Part shown: positions 5,991 through 9,978 of the stretch, piece after piece | Layout: each line of letters starts with the position of its first letter | How positions within the stretch are numbered: position 1 is the first letter of the stretch | DNA from: JBLIKP01 sp047635375 | GTDB lineage: Bacteria > Bacteroidota > Bacteroidia > Sphingobacteriales > Sphingobacteriaceae | Reading direction: 5' to 3' | Assembly (NCBI GenBank): GCA_047635375.1 | Contig: JBLIKP010000087.1 | Location: 1 to 9,978, forward strand | Length of the DNA: 9,978 nt | The notes under the pieces: model-generated | What the model saw: the letters and a program-made list of their open reading frames with translations, nothing else | What the model was told of the DNA's origin: nothing | Database searches by the model: none | Translations under genes and position numbers: made by a program

Positions 5991-7151
5991 ATGGACTTTA
6001 TAAAACTCCTTACTCCCACAAATTTGGTGGAAATTTTTGAAGCAGACGCTTTGTGCGAGGGCGACTTGGGGAATTTCGTTCATTTTTCTGAGACGGGTGG
6101 ATTGGCAAAAGGCACTCAATTGGCAATTATTGGAGTTCCCGACGGGAGGAGTTCAGGACCAAATCACGGGTGCCAACAAGCACCGCGTGAGGTAAGAAAA
6201 TATCTTTACCGATTAAAAAAAGCATTTCCAAAATGTAAAATAACCGATTTAGGAGATTTAATTCCGGGGAACTCCGTGGCAGATACTCATGTGGCGATTG
6301 GAATGTTGGTTGAAGAATTGGTAAAAAAAGAAGTAGTTCCCATTATTATTGGAGGCGCACACCATCTTGCTTATGGTCAATATTTGGGTTATGAAAAATT
6401 AGACGAGCAGATTTCCATGACTTCTATCGATAATAATTTCGATTTGGATCAAATTTCTCAAGGTGTAAATAGTAAAAGTCACTTTTATCATGCCTTTGTA
6501 CATCCCTCATTCCATCTTTTTCACTTTAGTAATATTGGTTTTCAATCCTATTTTGTGGACGATGAGTCGGTAAGAGTTATGGAGAAACTAGAGTTTGATG
6601 CTTTCCGTTTAGGAGAGGCTCAAAAAGATATTTTTGAAATGGAACCGGTAATTAGGAATGCTAACATTGTTTCTATGGACATTTCTGCTGTAAGACAAAG
6701 TGACGCCCCAGGAAATGCAAACTCATCACCCAACGGTTTTTATGGTGAACAATTCTGCCAATTGGCTAGGTACGCTGGGATTAGTGATGCAGTTTCAAGT
6801 TTTGGGGTGTATGAAATTAATCCAGAATTTGATAATCGAGGACAAACCGTTCACCTGGGCGCTCAGGCTATTTGGTGTTTTATTGAAGGATTTTATTCCA
6901 GGGTAAAGGAAAACCCAATTTCCAATGCCGACAATTTCTATAAATACCGCACAATATTTAAAAATAACGATCAGGAAATTGTTTTCTACAAAAGTAAAAC
7001 TACTGAGCGCTGGTGGATGAAGGTTCCGCATCCTGGAACAAATGACATCAACGCCCCTTATCACCTGATACCTTGCTCCTATTCAGATTACGAAAAGGCT
7101 AATGAGGAGGAAATTCCAGACCGTTGGCTAAAGGCGTTTAATAAGCTTTAA
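5991..7151 (+). CDS. Arginase/agmatinase/formimidoylglutamase family protein with altered metal ligands
   Basis: 386 aa from ATG 5991, which is preceded by a consensus -7 element. The ureohydrolase fold is shown by GVPDGRSSGPNHGCQQAPREVR, GGAHHLAYG (His124), SIDNNFD (Asp147, Asn149, Asp151), SMDISAVRQSDAPG (Asp230, Ser232) and EINPEFD near the end of the domain. In rat arginase the six manganese ligands are His101, Asp124, His126, Asp128, Asp232 and Asp234; here the positions of His126 and Asp234 read Asn149 and Ser232. Bacteroidota relatives are generally annotated as formimidoylglutamase, which converts N-formimidoyl-glutamate to glutamate and formamide in histidine degradation. The ligand changes make the true substrate, or even metal-dependent catalysis, uncertain. 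No other hut gene is in the window. It is divergent from the epimerase gene, and its stop overlaps the convergent LytTR gene by 4 bp. Confidence 0.85.
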   Translation: MDFIKLLTPTNLVEIFEADALCEGDLGNFVHFSETGGLAKGTQLAIIGVPDGRSSGPNHGCQQAPREVRKYLYRLKKAFPKCKITDLGDLIPGNSVADTHVAIGMLVEELVKKEVVPIIIGGAHHLAYGQYLGYEKLDEQISMTSIDNNFDLDQISQGVNSKSHFYHAFVHPSFHLFHFSNIGFQSYFVDDESVRVMEKLEFDAFRLGEAQKDIFEMEPVIRNANIVSMDISAVRQSDAPGNANSSPNGFYGEQFCQLARYAGISDAVSSFGVYEINPEFDNRGQTVHLGAQAIWCFIEGFYSRVKENPISNADNFYKYRTIFKNNDQEIVFYKSKTTERWWMKVPHPGTNDINAPYHLIPCSYSDYEKANEEEIPDRWLKAFNKL

Positions 7152-7155
7152 GCTT
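7142..7155. repeat. Tandem heptamer TAAGCTT x2 at the convergent gene junction
   Basis: TAAGCTT occurs twice without a gap (7142-7148 and 7149-7155). The stop codons of both convergent genes fall inside it: TAA 7149-7151 on plus, and the complement of 7148-7150 on minus. AAGCTT is itself palindromic. The repeat is short and may be coincidental. Confidence 0.5.
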
Positions 7156-7927
7156 GAACCATATAATGAATGAATTCCCTCTTTTTTCTAGTAGAAAGTT
7201 TGATTTCTGTTCCGTCTTCCATTCGAATCACTCCTTCGGCAGCTCGATAGGATTCTATATGTTGCAGGTTAATTAAATATTGGTTGTGTGCCCTGAAAAA
7301 ATTGGGACCTCCGAGTAGCTCCTCATAATATTTTAATGATTTCGAGCTTAAAACAGTGGGCAGGTTTTCTAAGATTATATGGCTATAACTTTGATCCGAA
7401 TAACAATATAGAATTTTATCAAGATTCACGATTTTTACCCCGTTGGCATCAGCAATTGAAACTTTTCTGTCTAAATCGTCCTCCAGGTTTTGGAGGATAA
7501 CAAAGAGGGAAGAATTGTTTTCAGGATCTAACTGGTCCATTTCCATTTTGGTGGGCAGAAAAAAGTTTAACTGAGAAATGGCTTGACCCCATTTGTCCTT
7601 TGTAAAAGGTCCAGTAACCCATGACAATACACCATGAATCCTTGGTAATTTTGATGGGAGGCACGCACTAATAAGTATTATTTTTAGCCGGAATAATTTT
7701 TTTATTTCTCCTCGAGTAAATTTTGGAAATTCAACGGAATGGATGTCGACAATTAAAACCTCATCATAAAGTCTTATTAAGTATTCAAAATCAGGAAATT
7801 TGTCAGTGGTAAATAACCATTTCGGGTTTTCGAATTTATTAAATGGGAAATGTTCTTCCACACTTTTTCTGGTGACTTCGTCAATACCGACGTAAATAAG
7901 GTCTGAAGTGAATTTTTCAGGAATCAA
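7148..7927 (-). CDS. LytTR DNA-binding domain regulator with degenerate receiver domain
   Basis: 259 aa. Residues about 153-259 are a LytTR DNA-binding domain (KVSIADANGVKIVNLDKILYC, then NFFRAHNQYLINLQHIESY and STRKKREF). Residues about 10-120 follow the order of a response-regulator receiver: IYVGIDE (Asp16/Glu17 as acid pocket), a beta-3 end VLIVD (Asp61 as possible phosphoacceptor), IISA-like ILISA (Ser87), and VTGPF where an active receiver has K-P-F. The conserved Lys is Gly106 here, so classical phosphorylation is doubtful. The only start that keeps the whole receiver is TTG at 7927; no in-frame ATG exists upstream before a stop, and the first internal Met is residue 128. No sensor kinase gene is adjacent. 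The gene diverges from gdhA across 209 bp and converges with the arginase-family gene with a 4-bp overlap. The target is unknown; gdhA is a candidate by position only. Confidence 0.85.
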   Translation of the reverse strand: MIPEKFTSDLIYVGIDEVTRKSVEEHFPFNKFENPKWLFTTDKFPDFEYLIRLYDEVLIVDIHSVEFPKFTRGEIKKLFRLKIILISACLPSKLPRIHGVLSWVTGPFTKDKWGQAISQLNFFLPTKMEMDQLDPENNSSLFVILQNLEDDLDRKVSIADANGVKIVNLDKILYCYSDQSYSHIILENLPTVLSSKSLKYYEELLGGPNFFRAHNQYLINLQHIESYRAAEGVIRMEDGTEIKLSTRKKREFIHYMVQA

Positions 7928-8073
7928 GGGAGTTAGGTTAGGTTTAATAAAAGTAATAGGTTATGTAAAATACTGAGAAGTAAGAAAATTTCAAAACAAC
8001 CAGACACTAAAATTCAAATATTTATATTTTTAAATACTCTACGATGAAAACTTAGTGGGGAAAATAAGTTTAC

Positions 8074-8104
8074 AGCTAATTTTTTTTAAAAATAATAATT
8101 AGCT
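8074..8104. promoter_or_regulatory. Inverted repeat AGCTAATT...AATTAGCT over the gdhA promoter
   Basis: Perfect 8-bp arms 8074-8081 and 8097-8104 flank a 15-bp spacer. The right arm overlaps the -7 element TAGCTTTG, and the left arm lies 26 bp upstream, where the -33 box should be. A repressor bound to both arms would cover both promoter boxes, so an operator is plausible. No protein is assigned; the divergent LytTR regulator is one candidate, although LytTR sites are usually direct repeats. Confidence 0.45.
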
Positions 8105-8107
8105 TTG
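8100..8107 (+). promoter_or_regulatory. Putative Bacteroidota -7 promoter element TAGCTTTG of gdhA
   Basis: TAGCTTTG is an exact match to TAnnTTTG. It lies 29 bp before the ATG at 8137, implying a leader of roughly 23 AU-rich bases with no Shine-Dalgarno sequence, which is usual in Bacteroidota. The -33 position is occupied by the left arm of the inverted repeat and has no clear TTG. Confidence 0.55.
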
Positions 8108-8136
8108 GACCTATAATTTTCAATTACTTATTTAAT

Positions 8137-9504
8137 ATGTCTACAACAACATTAGCTGGCGAAGCTTACAAGCAGCAGATTAATGCTTTCCTTGACCAGG
8201 TTAAGGCCAAGAATCCAAACGAACCTGAGTTTCTACAGGCAGTAGAAGAAGTAGCTTGGGACGTAATTCCTTTTATTGAAAACAACCCTAAGTACCAAGG
8301 GAAGAAATTGTTGGAGCGTATGGTGGAGCCTGAGCGGACAATTATGTTCCGTGTTCCATGGATTGACGATAAAGGTGGAGTTCAAGTGAATCGTGGTTAC
8401 AGAATCGAGATGAACAGTGCTATCGGCCCTTTCAAAGGTGGACTTCGTTTTCACCCATCGGTTAATTTAAGTGTGTTGAAATTTTTAGGTTTTGAGCAAG
8501 TTTTCAAAAACAGCTTAACCACACTAGCAATGGGTGGTGGAAAAGGTGGTTCTGATTTCGATCCTAAAGGAAAGTCAGACATTGAAGTGATGCATTTTTG
8601 CCAAAGCTTTATGACTGAACTATGCCGTCACATTGGGCCTGATACTGATGTCCCTGCCGGGGATATAGGTGTTGGTGGTCGTGAGATTGGTTACATGTTC
8701 GGACAGTACAAAAGAATTAGAAATGAATTTACTGGGGTTTTAACTGGTAAAGGACTTGAATACGGTGGAATTCTTATACGTCCTGAGGCTACAGGTTATG
8801 GATGTGTTTATTTCGCTAAGCATATGCTTAACACAAAAGGTAAGAGCTTTAAAGGAGCGAAAGTTGCGATTTCTGGATCAGGAAACGTTGCACAATATGC
8901 TGCCGAAAAAGCAATTGAGCTTGGTGCTAAGGTTATTACTATGAGTGATAGTGCTGGGTACATTTTTGACGAAAACGGAATTGATTCTGAAAAGTTAGAA
9001 TGGATAAAAGAGCTAAAAAATGAAAAGCGTGGAAGAATAAGCGAGTATGCTGAGAAATTCGACGCTAAATTTTTCCCAGGAGAACGTCCATGGGCTGCGA
9101 CTTGTGATATTGCATTGCCTTGTGCAACTCAAAATGAACTTAGTGGAAGCGATGCTGAAACTTTAATTAAAAATGGTTGTATTTGTGTTGCGGAAGGTGC
9201 TAACATGCCAACTATGCCAGAGGCCGTTGAGAAATTTACTGAAGCCTCTATTTTATTCGCTCCAGGAAAAGCATCTAACGCTGGTGGTGTTGCAGTTTCA
9301 GGTTTCGAAATGAGCCAAAACTCATTTCGTCTAGCTTGGGATCGTGAGCATACTGACAACCGTCTTAAAGAATTGATGGAAAACATTCACTCTTGCTGTG
9401 TTAAATACGGTAAAGAAGGTGATTACATCAATTACGTAAAAGGGGCTAACATTGGTGGCTTCGTAAAAGTTGCTGATGCTATGTTAGCTCAAGGTGTTGT
9501 TTAA
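8137..9504 (+). CDS. gdhA: NADP-type glutamate dehydrogenase
   Basis: 455 aa, like the hexameric E. coli GdhA class (about 447 aa). It interconverts 2-oxoglutarate plus ammonium and L-glutamate in the cytoplasm; this class mainly serves ammonium assimilation with NADPH. Visible motifs: IGPFKGGLRFHPSVN (Lys100), the catalytic-lysine loop MGGGKGGSDFDPKGKSD (Lys136), PAGDIGVGGREIGYMFGQYKR (Asp175), Rossmann loop GSGNVAQYAAEKA (247-259), MSDSAGYI at the end of beta-2, where NADP-type enzymes have Ser-Asp, and FAPGKASNAGGVAVSGFEMSQN near the C-terminus. ATG 8137 fits the family start. The gene has its own putative promoter overlapped by an inverted repeat and ends in a strong hairpin terminator, so it is probably monocistronic. 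GGT and CGT codons are frequent, in keeping with high expression (by eye, not computed). Confidence 0.96.
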   Translation: MSTTTLAGEAYKQQINAFLDQVKAKNPNEPEFLQAVEEVAWDVIPFIENNPKYQGKKLLERMVEPERTIMFRVPWIDDKGGVQVNRGYRIEMNSAIGPFKGGLRFHPSVNLSVLKFLGFEQVFKNSLTTLAMGGGKGGSDFDPKGKSDIEVMHFCQSFMTELCRHIGPDTDVPAGDIGVGGREIGYMFGQYKRIRNEFTGVLTGKGLEYGGILIRPEATGYGCVYFAKHMLNTKGKSFKGAKVAISGSGNVAQYAAEKAIELGAKVITMSDSAGYIFDENGIDSEKLEWIKELKNEKRGRISEYAEKFDAKFFPGERPWAATCDIALPCATQNELSGSDAETLIKNGCICVAEGANMPTMPEAVEKFTEASILFAPGKASNAGGVAVSGFEMSQNSFRLAWDREHTDNRLKELMENIHSCCVKYGKEGDYINYVKGANIGGFVKVADAMLAQGVV

Positions 9505-9515
9505 TTAAAATACCC

Positions 9516-9528
9516 ACGTCATAGACGT
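9516..9528 (+). repeat. Small inverted repeat ACGTC-ATA-GACGT after gdhA
   Basis: A 5-bp stem with a 3-nt loop lies between the gdhA stop and the main terminator, followed by A-rich rather than T-rich sequence. It may form a minor hairpin in the 3' UTR; its function is unknown. Confidence 0.3.
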
Positions 9529-9536
9529 AAAATAAT

Positions 9537-9574
9537 AATAACAAATCCTGCCTTTTGGCGGGATTTGTTATTTT
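9537..9574 (+). terminator. Strong intrinsic terminator of gdhA
   Basis: Arms 9537-9552 and 9557-9572 form a 16-bp stem (15 Watson-Crick pairs plus one G-U at 9549/9560) around a TTTT loop. The distal end of the stem reads ATT and continues as TT, giving a short T-tract. The A-rich left flank could let it work in both directions. It ends only 6 nt before the dinB start codon. Confidence 0.9.
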
Positions 9575-9580
9575 AACTCA

Positions 9581-9978
9581 ATGAGTAAAACCTTATCCAT
9601 AGAATCCAATGATTTTCGCATTATTCATGTGGATATGGATGCGTTTTTCGCATCAGTGGAGCAGAGGGATAACCCCGATTTAAAAGGAAAGCCGATTGCC
9701 GTGGGCTCCCCACCTGATAAAAGAGGAGTGGTGGCCGCTGCTAGTTACGAGGCTCGGAAATATGGAGTTCGATCTGCAATGAACTCTAGCCAAGCAGTGA
9801 GATTGTGCCCCCAACTCATCTTTACTCCCCCAAGGTTTGATGCATATAAGGAGGCTTCAAATACCATTCGTGCGGTTTTTTTAGAGTACACCCAGCTTGT
9901 TGAGCCACTATCGCTGGATGAGGCTTATTTGGATGTTACTGCGCAAAGCTTCAATTTTCATGTAGCGGTTGAGATTGC
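9581..9978 (+). CDS. dinB: DNA polymerase IV (Y-family), N-terminal part, truncated by the window end
   Basis: 132 codons are visible and the frame is open at the window edge. Residues 14-29 (IIHVDMDAFFASVEQR) hold the first catalytic Asp18 and the steric-gate region Phe22-Phe23. SLDEAYLDV (Asp113, Glu114) holds the remaining catalytic acids. RGVVAAASYEARKYGVRSAM and PPRFDAYKEASNTIR are nearly the E. coli DinB pattern. The family performs error-prone translesion DNA synthesis, including extension past damaged bases. ATG 9581 is the only start upstream of the catalytic motif; it adds a short tail compared with E. coli. The gene begins 6 nt after the gdhA terminator with no visible promoter or ribosome site in between, so its transcript start is unclear. 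The little-finger domain and beta-clamp motif lie beyond the window. Confidence 0.95.
   Translation, partial: MSKTLSIESNDFRIIHVDMDAFFASVEQRDNPDLKGKPIAVGSPPDKRGVVAAASYEARKYGVRSAMNSSQAVRLCPQLIFTPPRFDAYKEASNTIRAVFLEYTQLVEPLSLDEAYLDVTAQSFNFHVAVEI

Noticed and set aside
6795..7064. 89-codon open frame on the minus strand
   Set aside because: It lies wholly within the well-supported arginase-family gene, has no recognisable domain and no leader signals.
7981..8040. Minus-strand promoter for the LytTR gene (TTGTTTTG with an upstream TTTG)
   Set aside because: The -7 element does not match TAnnTTTG and the 15-bp spacer is shorter than usual, so it is not listed.
9129..9386. 85-codon minus-strand open frame
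   Set aside because: Antisense to highly conserved gdhA codons; composition reflects the opposite strand.
1..9978. Mobile element, CRISPR array, phage or defence system
   Set aside because: No transposase, integrase, terminal repeats, spaced repeat array or defence-type domains are seen; the genes are housekeeping or metabolic.

Overview
The window looks like chromosomal DNA from a non-gut, probably aquatic member of the Bacteroidota (Flavobacteriales-like). The evidence is an AT-rich sequence, a secreted protein with a type IX secretion C-terminal sorting domain, a Bacteroidota-type tryptophan dioxygenase and arginase-fold protein, and two upstream elements that match the Bacteroidota -7 promoter consensus TAnnTTTG. 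No insertion sequence, phage gene, tRNA, rRNA or CRISPR array is visible.

Layout. 1-730 (+): 3' end of an MltD-like lytic transglycosylase with two LysM domains. 708-1057 (-): remnant of a fructosamine kinase whose catalytic core is gone. 1058-1342: non-coding stretch with several dyads. 1343-2635 (+): secreted LVIVD-repeat / choice-of-anchor-B protein with a T9SS tail. 5888-2625 (-): a tight three-gene unit of NAD-dependent epimerase, a HAD phosphoserine-phosphatase-like protein fused to SerA-derived domains, and tryptophan 2,3-dioxygenase. 5991-7151 (+): arginase/formimidoylglutamase-family protein. 7927-7148 (-): LytTR regulator with a degenerate receiver. 8137-9504 (+): NADP-type glutamate dehydrogenase followed by a strong terminator. 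9581-9978 (+): 5' part of DNA polymerase IV.

How the genes may fit together. Four neighbours deal with amino acids: Trp ring opening, serine biosynthesis (phosphatase), guanidine/formimino-type hydrolysis, and glutamate/2-oxoglutarate interconversion. A LytTR regulator lies between the last two and diverges from gdhA. The shared theme is real, but co-regulation is inference. The three minus-strand genes at 2625-5888 are the only convincing operon (TAATG overlap, then a 17-nt gap).

Most notable point: the 432-aa HAD protein carries the SerA substrate-binding domain and ACT domain with the NAD-binding Rossmann domain precisely missing. It therefore looks like a phosphatase with a serine-sensing module recycled from phosphoglycerate dehydrogenase. 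Other notable points are the altered metal ligands in the arginase-fold protein, an 8-bp inverted repeat covering both boxes of the putative gdhA promoter, the collapsed fructosamine kinase gene, and 3' overlap at all three convergent gene pairs.
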